A stretch of DNA of 44,863 nucleotides from an uncultured Eubacteriales bacterium. Lineage in GTDB: Bacteria > Bacillota > Clostridia > Oscillospirales > Oscillospiraceae. Made by a program: the position numbers and the translations under genes. The notes below the pieces were generated by a model, which saw only the letters and a program-made list of their open reading frames with translations, searched no databases and had not been told where the DNA came from. Below, piece after piece: positions 1-11,864 of this stretch. How positions within the stretch are numbered: position 1 is the first letter of the stretch; the number at the start of each line of letters is the position of its first letter. Where the stretch lies: contig ONGR01000016.1 in the NCBI GenBank assembly GCA_900317425.1, positions 1 through 44,863 on the forward strand, written 5' to 3'.

Positions 1-60
1 CTAAAACTAAAGGGCCTGACACCTGCTCAACACAGATCTCAGACCCTTCTGGTCGCTTAA
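1..60 (+). pseudogene. IS3-family transposase OrfB, C-terminal end (cut by window edge)
   Basis: Frame 1 from the first base reads LKLKGLTPAQHRSQTLLVA and then TAA at 58-60. The K-LKG-L/M-(S/T)P-x-Q/E-x-R pattern is the hallmark C-terminus of IS3-family (IS150/IS1223-like) OrfB DDE transposases. Only 19 codons lie inside the window, so it cannot be told whether the upstream gene is intact. The terminal inverted repeat follows 14 bases later, as usual in these elements. Confidence rests on the motif together with the IS end. Confidence 0.8.
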
Positions 61-93
61 TATTATAATATTTTGTCTAACTTTTGGGGTTCA
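1..93 (+). mobile_element. right end of an IS3-family insertion sequence
   Basis: Bases 75-93, read on the minus strand, give TGAACCCCAAAAGTTAGAC, the typical terminal inverted repeat of IS3/IS150-group elements. It sits just after the transposase stop codon. The element extends left, out of the window. Its end lies only 32 bases beyond the stop codon of the ABC permease gene on the opposite strand, so the IS landed in the 3' flank of that operon and may have removed its terminator. Confidence 0.75.
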
Positions 94-125
94 CTTCAGG
101 AAGGCGGGGTGCTTTTTGTTGCACG

Positions 126-932
126 TTACTGGAGGTTCAGCCGCTTTTTCAGGGTGAGAGAGGTGACCACGTAGAAGATGACGGCCACCACCAGCGAGGC
201 GACGGCGGCGCCGCCCAGGAGATAGTGGGAGAACAGGAACGGCGCGGGCGAAGCGAAGAAGTCGTTCTCGGCCATGCCCACGATGCCGTAGATGCCGGCG
301 AAGGAGCCCACGGTCTGCAGGCCGATGGAGAAGACGAAATAGAACACCACGGACAGCAGGATCTTGTGGTTGGCGAAGCTGTGGCCCAGGGCGATGGCGG
401 CGTAGAACATGAGATAGGAGCCCAGGGACGACAGGAGGAAGGTCAGCACCGTCTCCGCCGCGTAGCCGGCCAGATGTCCGGCGGGGACGTAGGTCATCAG
501 GTCGCTCCACATCTGGCGCAGGGAGGGCAGGAGGTCGATCCAGAAGTCCTGACCCAGCGTGGCCAGAACGACGGAGAGAAGGATGGCCGCGGCGGTGGCC
601 GCGGTCCACACCAGCGCCACGATCAGCTTGGACCAGATCAGCTGGGTGGTGGACACCGGCAGGGTGAACATCAGATAGCCCTCGTCGGTCATGTAGTTCT
701 TGTAGAACCGGTAGACCATCAGCACCAGCGTCAGGATCCCGGCGCCGACGACGGTGACGCCGAAGAGGAAGGCGGTGACGGCCCGGAAGATCTGCAGCGC
801 CCGGAGGTCATAGCTGTTTGCCAGGTGCATGAACAGATTGAACAGGCCCGCCGACAGAAACAGCACCAGATACAGCGGCAGCATAATGCGGCCGGTGGCG
901 CGGAATTCGTGCTTCAGCAGTTTACTCAGCAT
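126..932 (-). CDS. ABC transporter permease, six-helix ABC-2-like
   Basis: 268-residue integral membrane protein with about six hydrophobic segments, starting at residues 15-38 (PLYLVLFLSAGLFNLF region) and ending near the C-terminus (GGAAVASLVVAVIFYVV). It contains a cytoplasmic stretch of the type YLMFTLPVSTTQLIWSK, common in bacteriocin or peptide-resistance ABC-2 permeases of clostridia. The start codon lies 11 bases inside the 3' end of the ATPase gene, so translation is probably coupled. Together with the ATPase and the GntR regulator it resembles the YtrABC arrangement, which responds to cell-wall antibiotics in Bacillus; the substrate here is not known. The gene ends next to an IS end. 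Confidence 0.8.
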   Translation of the reverse strand: MLSKLLKHEFRATGRIMLPLYLVLFLSAGLFNLFMHLANSYDLRALQIFRAVTAFLFGVTVVGAGILTLVLMVYRFYKNYMTDEGYLMFTLPVSTTQLIWSKLIVALVWTAATAAAILLSVVLATLGQDFWIDLLPSLRQMWSDLMTYVPAGHLAGYAAETVLTFLLSSLGSYLMFYAAIALGHSFANHKILLSVVFYFVFSIGLQTVGSFAGIYGIVGMAENDFFASPAPFLFSHYLLGGAAVASLVVAVIFYVVTSLTLKKRLNLQ

Positions 933-1623
933 AGCGGAACACCTCCCGGAACAGTTCGTCCACGCTGCAGCCGCGCTCCTGGCGGATGTGATCCACGGAG
1001 GACTGCAGCACCACGCGGCCCCTGTTGATGAAGATCACGTCGTCGAGGATGTTCTCCACGTCGGCGATCAGGTGGGTGGAGATCACCACAGAGGCCTGCT
1101 CGTTGTAGTTGGTGAGAATGGTGCGGATGATGTAGTCCCGGGTGGCGGGATCCACGCCGCCGATGGGCTCATCCAGCAGGTACAGCCTGGTCTTGCGGCT
1201 CATCACCAGGATCAGCTGCACCTTCTCCCGGGTGCCCTTGCTCATCTGCTTGATGCGCAGCTTGGGGCTGATGGCCAGGGCCGTCAGCATGTGCTCGGCG
1301 GCGCTGCGGTCGAAGTCGGGATAGAAGTCGCAGAAGAAGTCCAGCAGCTGCACCACGTTCATCCAGTCGGAGAGATAGGTGCGCTCCGGCAGATAGGACA
1401 CCAGGCGCTTGGTCTCCGGGCCCGGCGTCATGCCGTCGATGGTCAGCGTGCCGGAGGACGGCACCAGCAGACCGTTGGCGATTTTGATGAGGGTGGTCTT
1501 GCCGCTGCCGTTGGGGCCCAGCAGACCCACGATGCGGCCCGGCTCCACCGTCAGATCCACGTGATCCAGAGCCGGGGCGCTGTCATAATACTTGGTCAGT
1601 TGATTGCACTGCAAAAGAGCCAT
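922..1623 (-). CDS. ABC transporter ATP-binding protein (YtrB-like)
   Basis: 233-residue ABC ATPase. Walker A GPNGSGKT lies at residues 36-43, the signature is the variant MSKGTREK, and Walker B reads YLLDEP followed by GGVD. The Q-loop position reads SYLPERTY, a variant common in this exporter type. I chose the ATG at 1621-1623 because it overlaps the regulator's stop codon (TGATG) and gives the usual N-terminus (MALLQCNQLTKYYD). A longer in-frame extension upstream would run inside the regulator gene. It powers the permease encoded next in the same operon; the transported molecule is unknown. Confidence 0.9.
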   Translation of the reverse strand: MALLQCNQLTKYYDSAPALDHVDLTVEPGRIVGLLGPNGSGKTTLIKIANGLLVPSSGTLTIDGMTPGPETKRLVSYLPERTYLSDWMNVVQLLDFFCDFYPDFDRSAAEHMLTALAISPKLRIKQMSKGTREKVQLILVMSRKTRLYLLDEPIGGVDPATRDYIIRTILTNYNEQASVVISTHLIADVENILDDVIFINRGRVVLQSSVDHIRQERGCSVDELFREVFRYAE

Positions 1624-1985
1624 CAGATCTCCTCCTTCTCCTGCAGGAGCTGCAGGACCTGTTCTTTTCGGTAGCCCAGCCGGGCCATGGCGTCCAGAAA
1701 GGCGGCTATCTCGCGCCGGGCCAGACTGCGCTTCGCCGTCTCGATGACGGCGGCATCCTCGGTGACGAACCGGCCGCTGGTGCGCTGGGCGAAGATCAGC
1801 CCGCTCTGCTCCAGCTCCGCCATGGCCCGCTGCATGGTGTTGGGGTTGACGCCGGCCCGGGCCGCCAGCTCCCGCACCGCCGGCAGCCGCTGGCCGGGGG
1901 CCAGGGCGCCGGACAGAATGGCCCGGGTCAGATGCCCCACCAGCTGGGTGTAGATGGGCTGGTCGCTGTGGAACGTCCATTCCAA
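1623..1985 (-). CDS. GntR-family (YtrA subfamily) transcriptional regulator
   Basis: 120-residue protein with an N-terminal winged helix typical of GntR (PIYTQLVGHLTRAILSG, LPAVRELAARAGVNPNT, TSGRFV), followed by only about 45 residues of helix, the short effector tail of the YtrA subfamily. The start is a TTG at 1983-1985, seven bases after AAGGAGGG; no in-frame ATG has comparable spacing. The stop overlaps the ATPase start, so regulator and transporter form one operon. A perfect 7-bp inverted repeat over the operon promoter is the likely binding site, so autorepression is probable. Confidence 0.88.
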   Translation of the reverse strand: MEWTFHSDQPIYTQLVGHLTRAILSGALAPGQRLPAVRELAARAGVNPNTMQRAMAELEQSGLIFAQRTSGRFVTEDAAVIETAKRSLARREIAAFLDAMARLGYRKEQVLQLLQEKEEI

Positions 1986-2003
1986 GGCAATCCCTCCTTG
2001 TGT

Positions 2004-2052
2004 TATTGTATTAGGTGATTAGTACAATAATACATTCATACCGTTTTGTCAA
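2004..2052 (-). promoter_or_regulatory. promoter and GntR operator of the ABC operon
   Basis: On the minus strand TTGACA (2047-2052), a 17-base spacer and TATTGT (2024-2029) form a sigma-A promoter. The -10 is one arm of a perfect 7-bp inverted repeat, TATTGTA-N12-TACAATA (2004-2029), whose inner bases TTAG...TTAG resemble YtrA-type operators. Binding there would block the start of transcription. Confidence 0.75.
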
Positions 2053-2096
2053 GAGGGTCGGGGGGATTTTTTTGAAACTGTCAGGGATGGGGGATC

Positions 2097-2174
2097 GTTT
2101 CGTGTCTGCGCCAGCCGGCGCCTGCGAAGTATGAGCAGCTGCGACGGCAAGTACCCTTGGGGTGCGGACACGAG
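2097..2174. repeat. 78-bp dispersed module A, copy 1
   Basis: This stretch recurs as a perfect reverse complement at 32399-32476. It contains the internal motif ACCCTTGGGGTG, which also occurs in the related tails at 14853-14921, 23071-23130 and 32571-32640. In both perfect copies it abuts the GGCAAA-type hairpin end of a MITE-like element. No coding function is visible. Confidence 0.8.
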
Positions 2175-2585
2175 GTCCTTTTGCCCGCGGCGGCAAAAGG
2201 ACCCAAAAACGCCGTTTAGAAACTACGTTTCTAAAGATTTCCTTGGCGCGTTCCGTACCGTGGCGGTTGTGGAAGTTTTCACCGCGCGGGACGGAACAAA
2301 CAGCAAAGGGCCCGAAATGTGGAATCGCCTCTGCTTCTTGGTTCGCTCATCCGCTGCGCTCGACTCTAAAACATAGGAGTACCCGCTCCTACCGTTTCAC
2401 CGGAGTGCGGCAGCGAAAAGAGGACGACAGGGGATCATATTTGCAGGAAAAACACAGTTTCTTCTGTGGTCGCGCGGCAAAAGGTTTCAACATCGGCAGC
2501 ACTCACGGCGCGCAAAGGAAGTTTTGAAACCATGGGTTTCAAATGGCGTCTTTGGTAACTTTCTTCGCTAATGAAGAAAGTTACC
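2174..2585 (-). mobile_element. MITE-like element with hairpin ends, copy R1 (412 bp)
   Basis: One end is the hairpin GGTCCTTTTGCC/GGCAAAAGGACC (2174-2203) and the other is GTAACTTTCTTC/GAAGAAAGTTAC (2555-2584). Inside each hairpin comes a related palindromic block (GCCGTTTAGAAACTACGTTTC at one end, GAAACCATGGGTTTC near the other), then TTCCTTGGCGCG-like sequence. The two ends therefore form imperfect terminal inverted repeats of about 75 bp. The middle carries CCCGAAATGTGGAA and TCATATTTG motifs shared with the other copies. It is in opposite orientation to the copies at 14443, 22759 and 31886. No open frame looks protein-coding. Confidence 0.7.
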
Positions 2586-2659
2586 CGCCGGAGGCATCCC
2601 CGCGCTCGCAAGCACGGAACCATCCCGCCGGAGACAACTTCACGTCCGGAAAAAGTAAA

Positions 2660-2692
2660 AAAACCGGGGAAGCGGACTTCCTCGGTTTTTCT
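2660..2692 (-). terminator. rho-independent terminator of the holB-ricT-HAD operon
   Basis: On the minus strand ACCGAGGAAG pairs with CTTCCCCGGT and is followed by TTTTTTTACTTTTT. It lies 16 bases past the phosphatase stop codon. Confidence 0.85.
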
Positions 2693-2707
2693 GTTCACGT
2701 ATGGGCC

Positions 2708-3553
2708 TCAATACAGCCTGTCCAGCTCCTCGATCATGGCGGCGATGGCCCCCTCCTGACAGTGGGGCAGGACGTGGACGCCGGGCACCTGACGGACGGA
2801 CTCGATGGCGTTGGCCGGGGCGAAGGGGATCCGGGCCCGGCGCAGCATGGGGATATCGTTGGCGTGGTCGCCGACGCAGTAGACGTGGCGCGGATCCGTC
2901 CCCAGCAGCTCCGTCAGCTTCTCCACCATGCCGCCCTTGTTGGCGCCGTGAGCCGTCAGCTCCAGGAGATTGGCGGCGGAGAGCACCACCTCGTAATCCG
3001 CGGCCCAGGGCTGGGCGGCGATGTAGTCCGTCAGCCGGCCCATGCGGGGCGGATTCTCCTCAAAGAGGATCTTGCTGACGGGAAAAGGCACCTGATCGAT
3101 ATCCTCCAGCACCACCGAGGGCAGATGGGTCAGGTGCAGGTGGTGGCGGGTGATCTCGTTGGGGTTCACGGCGTGGATGGAGTTGTCGTCGTGATAGATC
3201 TCCATGGTGACGCCGGGGACGGCGGCCAGGATCTCATGGAGATGGCCCAGAACGGTCTCCGGCAGAAAGGCGGTGTGGAGATAGCGCCCGGCGGCGAAAT
3301 CATAGATGGCCGCGCCGTTGAAGAGGATGGTGGGGCCGTTCATGGGGATGGTGGGGGCGATGGGGGCGAAGGCGGGCAGGGCCCGGCCGGTGGACACGGA
3401 GAACGTGCCGCCCTGGGCCATGAAGTACTCGATGGCCTGCCGGTTCTCCGGCGGGACGGGGGGCAGCTCCTCGCCCCGGAGGAGGGCGCCCTCGGTATAG
3501 GTGATGGTGTTGTCATAATCGCTGGCGATGAGAACGCCGTCAAACTTTCCCAT
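2708..3553 (-). CDS. HAD-superfamily phosphatase, Cof/subfamily IIB
   Basis: 281 residues with the four HAD motifs: nucleophile motif DYDNT (D12, D14), STGR at 54-57, conserved lysine K206 in ANKGG, and GDHAND at 228-233. The long cap between motifs II and III is typical of Cof-type sugar-phosphate or flavin phosphatases; the substrate cannot be read from sequence. The first motif reads DxDNT rather than the common DxDGT. The ATG is three bases after the ricT stop with GAGGGAT inside ricT, so the gene is probably coupled. A strong terminator follows. Confidence 0.88.
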   Translation of the reverse strand: MGKFDGVLIASDYDNTITYTEGALLRGEELPPVPPENRQAIEYFMAQGGTFSVSTGRALPAFAPIAPTIPMNGPTILFNGAAIYDFAAGRYLHTAFLPETVLGHLHEILAAVPGVTMEIYHDDNSIHAVNPNEITRHHLHLTHLPSVVLEDIDQVPFPVSKILFEENPPRMGRLTDYIAAQPWAADYEVVLSAANLLELTAHGANKGGMVEKLTELLGTDPRHVYCVGDHANDIPMLRRARIPFAPANAIESVRQVPGVHVLPHCQEGAIAAMIEELDRLY

Positions 3554-3556
3554 GGC

Positions 3557-4819
3557 TTATCCCTCGGTCTTGGGCTTGGCGCCGTGGTGGCGCCGTCCGC
3601 CCCGGTGGGTGCGCTTGCGGCGCACCTCCTCCCCGCCGGCGGCGGGCGCCGTTTTGGGGACGGGCTGCTCGGCCGCGGCGTGCTTCCGCCCGCCCCGGTG
3701 GTTGCGGCGGCGCTGGCCGTCGCCCTGGGGGGCGTTCTCCGTCTGGGGGACGTGCTTGGGCTCCGCCTTGGCGGGGAGCTTCACCTCCAGCCTGGGCTTG
3801 GCCTCGCCGCTCTTCCGTCCGCCCCGGTGGCCACGGCGGCGGCGGGACTTGCCGTCAGCCGGCTCGGCCGGGGTCTCGGCGGGGAGATCGGCCAGCAGGG
3901 GCCGGGGGGAGAAGTCGGAGATGATCTGGGGCACGGGGAACTCCTCCCGCTCCTCCACGTACCGCTCCGGCCGCTTGTCCGGAATCTGGATGCCATCCCG
4001 GCTGCCCTTGCCGTTGCGCAGGACGCAGACCTCGCAGTTGTGGTAGCAGCGGGGACCGTCGGTGCGGTCGTCCAGCCGGACGGTGACCTTCTCCTTCAGC
4101 ACGTTCACGTCGCTGACGTTGCCGGGCCCGTCGGGGGTCAGCACGAAGGAGTCGTTCTTGGGCAGACGCTTCAGGGCGTCCTCATAGGCGTCCTGCTCGT
4201 ATTTCAGGCAGCACATCAGCCGGCCGCAGGTGCCGGAGATCTTGGTGGGGTTCAGACTCAGATTCTGGGTCTTGGCCATCTTGATGGACACGGGCATGAA
4301 GTCGTCCATATACTCGGTGCAGCAGAAGGGCCGGCCGCAGATGCCCAGGCCGCCCAGCATCTTGGCCTCGTCCCGGACGCCGATCTGGCGCAGCTCGATC
4401 CGGGAGCGGAACACGCCGGCCAGATCCTTCACCAGCTCCCGGAAATCCACCCGGCCGTCGGCGGTGAAGAAGAAGAGGATCTTGCTGCCGTCGAAGCTGC
4501 ACTCCACCCGCACCAGCTTCATCTCCAGCTTGTGGGCGGCGATCTTCTTCTGGCAGATCTCGAAGGCCTCCTTCTCCCGGGTGCGGTTGTAGGCGTCGGT
4601 GTTGCGGTCGTTGGCGGTGGCCAGGCGCACCACCGGGCGCAGGGGCTGGATGACCCGGTCGTCGGCCACGCCGTGGTTGCCCTCGGTGCACTGGGCGAAC
4701 TCCAGGCCCTGGGCCGTCTCCACGATCACGTCGTCCCCGGCGGCCACCGTCAGGTCCCGGGGATCGAAATAATAGGTTTTTGTGCCGTTGCGAAAACGGA
4801 CGGAGATCACAGTTATCAT
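3557..4819 (-). CDS. ricT: PSP1-domain protein RicT (YaaT) with basic repeat tail
   Basis: The core, residues 1-285, has the RicT cysteines CGRPFCC (161-167), CGRLMCC (198-204) and C262/C265. In the family these take part in the Fe-S-containing RicA-RicF-RicT complex, which affects RNase Y maturation of mRNA and sporulation/biofilm control in Bacillus. The 130-residue C-terminal tail is Pro/Lys/Arg-rich with several HRGGRK-type blocks (GHRGGRK, NHRGGRK, THRGGRR) and is probably disordered and nucleic-acid-binding. I prefer the ATG at 4817-4819 (MITVISVRF). The upstream ATG at 4829-4831 sits directly against AAAGGA with no spacer, though it cannot be excluded. holB lies just upstream, a common arrangement in Firmicutes. 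Confidence 0.9.
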   Translation of the reverse strand: MITVISVRFRNGTKTYYFDPRDLTVAAGDDVIVETAQGLEFAQCTEGNHGVADDRVIQPLRPVVRLATANDRNTDAYNRTREKEAFEICQKKIAAHKLEMKLVRVECSFDGSKILFFFTADGRVDFRELVKDLAGVFRSRIELRQIGVRDEAKMLGGLGICGRPFCCTEYMDDFMPVSIKMAKTQNLSLNPTKISGTCGRLMCCLKYEQDAYEDALKRLPKNDSFVLTPDGPGNVSDVNVLKEKVTVRLDDRTDGPRCYHNCEVCVLRNGKGSRDGIQIPDKRPERYVEEREEFPVPQIISDFSPRPLLADLPAETPAEPADGKSRRRRGHRGGRKSGEAKPRLEVKLPAKAEPKHVPQTENAPQGDGQRRRNHRGGRKHAAAEQPVPKTAPAAGGEEVRRKRTHRGGRRHHGAKPKTEG

Positions 4820-4890
4820 GGATTGAAACATTCCTTTCGTCGGTCAGGAGGCACGTCGCCTCCGGGGAAAAATCGAAAAACGGGCGCCGG

Positions 4891-5748
4891 TCAGCCCAGG
4901 ATGGCCTCCCACTCGGCGGCCAGGGCGCCCAGGACGTGGCCCGGGCCCACGTTATAGCGGCACTCGGCGGCATAGCGGTGGAGGCAGTCGGTGAGCTTTT
5001 GCAGCCGGGACCGGGACAGACTCCGGCTCAAAGCGGCGGCCGCGTCGCCGGCGGGGCCGGGCAGCGGCGCCTTGCCGCACCCGAGCAGCAGCGCCTCGGC
5101 GGCGACGCGCCAGGCGTCCTCCAGCAGGGTCTGAACCTGCTCCCGCTTGAGGCGGCGGTTCTCCAGCGACACCAGCAGCTCCACCGCCGGCAGCACCTCG
5201 CCGCCGGCAAAGGCCCGGCACAGGGCCAGCGCCTGCTCCGACGCCGGGGCGTCCTCCTCCCCCCGCAGCTTCAGCTCCACGCAGCGGGAGCGGATGGTGG
5301 GCAGCAGGGCGGCGGCGCTGTCGGCGCAGAAAAGGAAGGCGGCGTAGGACGGCCCCTCCTCCACGATCTTCAGCAGCACGTTCTGGTCCCGCTCGTTGAG
5401 CTGGCCGCAGTCGGCGAAAATGCAGACCTTCCGGGCCCCCTCGTTGGGTCGGATATACACGTCCTGCCGCAGCTCCCGGACGGTGTCCACCGCCAGCTCT
5501 TTGCGCTCCGCGTCCTGCACCAGGCGCACGTCGGGGTGGATGCCCTCCGCCACCTTGCGGCAGGCGGCGCAGCGGAGACAGGGCCGGTCGCCCTCGCTCC
5601 GGCAGAGCATGGCCGCGGCGATATACCGGGCGGCGGAGAGCCGGTCCCCGGTGCCGGAGAGGATAATGGCGTGGGGCAGATTGCCGTGCTGCGCCAGCCG
5701 GCGCACGCGCCGGGCCAGCGGGTCCTTCTCCGACAGCAGCTGCGCCAT
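4891..5748 (-). CDS. holB: DNA polymerase III delta-prime subunit
   Basis: 285 residues, AAA+ clamp-loader subunit delta-prime. The N-terminal region has the zinc module C49-x7-C57-xx-C60-xx-C63, a degenerate P-loop (LSGTGDRLSAAR, lacking GKT, as expected for a subunit that does not hydrolyse ATP), and the SRC motif (TIRSRC). It acts in loading the beta clamp at the replication fork. ATG at 5746-5748 follows GGAGGAGGGG. It is the first gene of the holB-ricT-HAD operon, 59-71 bases upstream of ricT depending on the start used. Confidence 0.92.
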   Translation of the reverse strand: MAQLLSEKDPLARRVRRLAQHGNLPHAIILSGTGDRLSAARYIAAAMLCRSEGDRPCLRCAACRKVAEGIHPDVRLVQDAERKELAVDTVRELRQDVYIRPNEGARKVCIFADCGQLNERDQNVLLKIVEEGPSYAAFLFCADSAAALLPTIRSRCVELKLRGEEDAPASEQALALCRAFAGGEVLPAVELLVSLENRRLKREQVQTLLEDAWRVAAEALLLGCGKAPLPGPAGDAAAALSRSLSRSRLQKLTDCLHRYAAECRYNVGPGHVLGALAAEWEAILG

Positions 5749-5799
5749 ATCCGTCCCCTCCTCCTTCGGGCTGCAAATACCCAGTTTGAATTACAGTAT

Positions 5800-5829
5800 A
5801 GTATACCATAAAAATCGGATCGGCCGCAA
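5800..5829 (-). promoter_or_regulatory. promoter of holB operon
   Basis: Minus strand: TTGCGG (5824-5829), 18-base spacer, TATACT (5800-5805). A second overlapping TATACT lies at 5795-5800. The start of transcription is about 45-50 bases upstream of holB. Confidence 0.6.
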
Positions 5830-5929
5830 GGCTTGGACACCTGATTTGCGGAAAAATGTTTGCCGCGGCCGTTTCCCCGGAAAAAAGGCGAAATGAACCA
5901 AAAAAAGGGGTCGGATTTTCAAAATTGCC

Positions 5930-5958
5930 TTGCTTTTACCGGGAAAAATGACTATAAT
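5930..5958 (+). promoter_or_regulatory. promoter of ppdK
   Basis: TTGCTT (5930-5935), 17-base spacer, perfect TATAAT (5953-5958). The gene starts at 6008 after GGAGGGTAACAA, giving a leader of about 40 bases. Confidence 0.8.
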
Positions 5959-6007
5959 AAATTATTGTCAATCAATTTAATGCAAATCTTGATACGGAGG
6001 GTAACAA

Positions 6008-8893
<2,886 letters not shown>

Positions 8894-8910
8894 GGTTTCC
8901 CAATATACAG

Positions 8911-8956
8911 CAATGCCGCACCGATGGGTGCGGCATTGGTTTTTGCTGGTTTTTCG
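8911..8956 (+). terminator. ppdK terminator
   Basis: Hairpin CAATGCCGCACC-GATG-GGTGCGGCATTG (8911-8938) followed by two T-runs. Confidence 0.9.
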
Positions 8957-8964
8957 TCCAACCT

Positions 8965-9024
8965 GTGGTTGGAAAGCCCTTCCAACCACGAAAGGCTTGC
9001 ATTTTGCGTCCCGTGCCGTATACT
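8965..9024 (+). promoter_or_regulatory. palindrome and promoter upstream of the XRE-repeat gene
   Basis: A perfect 10-bp inverted repeat, GTGGTTGGAA-AGCCC-TTCCAACCAC (8965-8989), lies just upstream of the promoter TTGCAT (8997-9002), 16 bases, TATACT (9019-9024). The palindrome is a good candidate operator for the XRE protein encoded downstream. Confidence 0.65.
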
Positions 9025-9063
9025 GAAACCACAGTCGCGACAGAACAAGCGAGGAGGAGCCAC

Positions 9064-9852
9064 ATGGAACAGATCTATTTCGGCGAGCGGATCGCCGCGT
9101 ATCGTAAAGAGCAGGGGCTGACCCAGGAGGGCCTGGCTCAGATGCTGGGGGTCACCAACCAGGCGGTGAGCAAGTGGGAGAGCGACCAGTGCTGCCCGGA
9201 CATTATGCTGCTGCCGGCATTGGCCGACGTTTTCCACGTCACCATGGATGAGCTGTTTGGCCGGGCGGCGTCGGAGCAGCGGTTTGTACCGGCGGAAAAG
9301 CAGGAGGACACGGTGTACGTGGACGGTCTGCCCTGGCCGGATGACGAAGATCTGCGAGCGGTGTGCTACGTTGGTCACCGGCTGGTGGATCACGTCGACG
9401 TACCCGGCAGAAAAATGGGTCTGGGCGGTCTGTTGCATATCAATATAGGCGGAGGAGACGGCGTGGAGCTTCACTTCTCCGGCACCGTCCGGGATATCCA
9501 CTCCGCCTTCGGCGTGGTGGTGAAGGACAGCACCATCGCCGGTGACGTCCGGGCCGACGACGGCGTGGAATGCGGCGACGTGGGCGGCAGCGTGACAGCC
9601 GGGGACGGTGTGACATGCGGCGACGTGGGCGGCAGCGTAGCGGCCGGGGACGGCGTCAACTGCGGCAGCGTAGGAGGCAGCGTGCAGGCCGGGGACGGCG
9701 TCAACTGCGGCAACGTGGAGGGCAGCGTCCAAGCCGGTGACAGCATCCGCTGCGGCAATATCGGCGGCAACGCCCGTGCGGAGGACATCGTCTGCGCTGC
9801 CATCGGCGGAGACGCCCAGGCCGACCGGATCATCAGCGGTGGCAAGCGGTAA
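9064..9852 (+). CDS. XRE-family regulator fused to a 15-residue repeat domain
   Basis: 262 residues. The N-terminal HTH_XRE (residues 5-62) contains LTQEGLAQMLGVTNQAVSKWE. A linker of about 75 residues follows. Residues 155-255 are an imperfect repeat of 15 residues, consensus AGDGVxCGxVGGSVx, with cysteines at 170, 185, 200, 215 and 230 exactly 15 apart. Short Gly/Val repeats of this sort usually fold as a beta-helix or solenoid, as in bactofilins or head domains of adhesins. I do not know a named family for the fusion. ATG at 9064 follows GAGGAGGAG; an upstream in-frame extension has no ribosome site. No signal peptide or membrane segment is visible, so the repeat domain should be cytoplasmic and may oligomerise or sense a ligand. 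Confidence 0.8.
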   Translation: MEQIYFGERIAAYRKEQGLTQEGLAQMLGVTNQAVSKWESDQCCPDIMLLPALADVFHVTMDELFGRAASEQRFVPAEKQEDTVYVDGLPWPDDEDLRAVCYVGHRLVDHVDVPGRKMGLGGLLHINIGGGDGVELHFSGTVRDIHSAFGVVVKDSTIAGDVRADDGVECGDVGGSVTAGDGVTCGDVGGSVAAGDGVNCGSVGGSVQAGDGVNCGNVEGSVQAGDSIRCGNIGGNARAEDIVCAAIGGDAQADRIISGGKR

Positions 9853-9869
9853 TAGCAGAGCCGAAATGA

Positions 9870-9899
9870 AAAAGCGGAAGGACGTGTCCTTCCGCTTTT
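9870..9899 (+). terminator. terminator after the XRE-repeat gene
   Basis: Perfect hairpin AAAAGCGGAAGGAC-GT-GTCCTTCCGCTTTT followed by CTTGTTG. The flanking A/T runs would let it act in both directions. Confidence 0.85.
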
Positions 9900-9930
9900 C
9901 TTGTTGTGACGTGGGAATCCGTATCCCTGC

Positions 9931-10020
9931 CACCTCATCAGTCAGCCTTGCCTCTGACAGCTTCCCCTCAAGGGGAAGCCTTTGGAGCGTTCTCTGTAAG
10001 CCCTCCCCCAGAAGGAGGTG
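9931..10020. repeat. REP-like double hairpin of gut Firmicutes type
   Basis: Contains GTCAG...CTGAC and the hairpin CTTCCCCT-CA-AGGGGAAG (9961-9978) followed by CCCTCCCCCAGAAGGAGG. From memory, the SCCTTGAGGGGAAGG-type hairpin is a common dispersed intergenic sequence in Faecalibacterium/Flavonifractor relatives. It ends 14 bases before the lepA stop codon and may serve as its transcription end. Confidence 0.5.
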
Positions 10021-10033
10021 GTGCGAGTTTCGA

Positions 10034-11842
<1,809 letters not shown>

Positions 11843-11864
11843 ATCGTTACCTCAATAGATGGAT

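Noticed and set aside
2131-2698. Small proteins encoded inside the MITE-like elements
   Set aside because: The frames differ between copies, cross the palindromes, lack ribosome sites and have no conserved translation.
4817-4831. Upstream ATG of ricT at 4829-4831
   Set aside because: The AAAGGA motif touches this ATG, leaving no spacer; the next ATG gives the usual family N-terminus. Not fully excluded.
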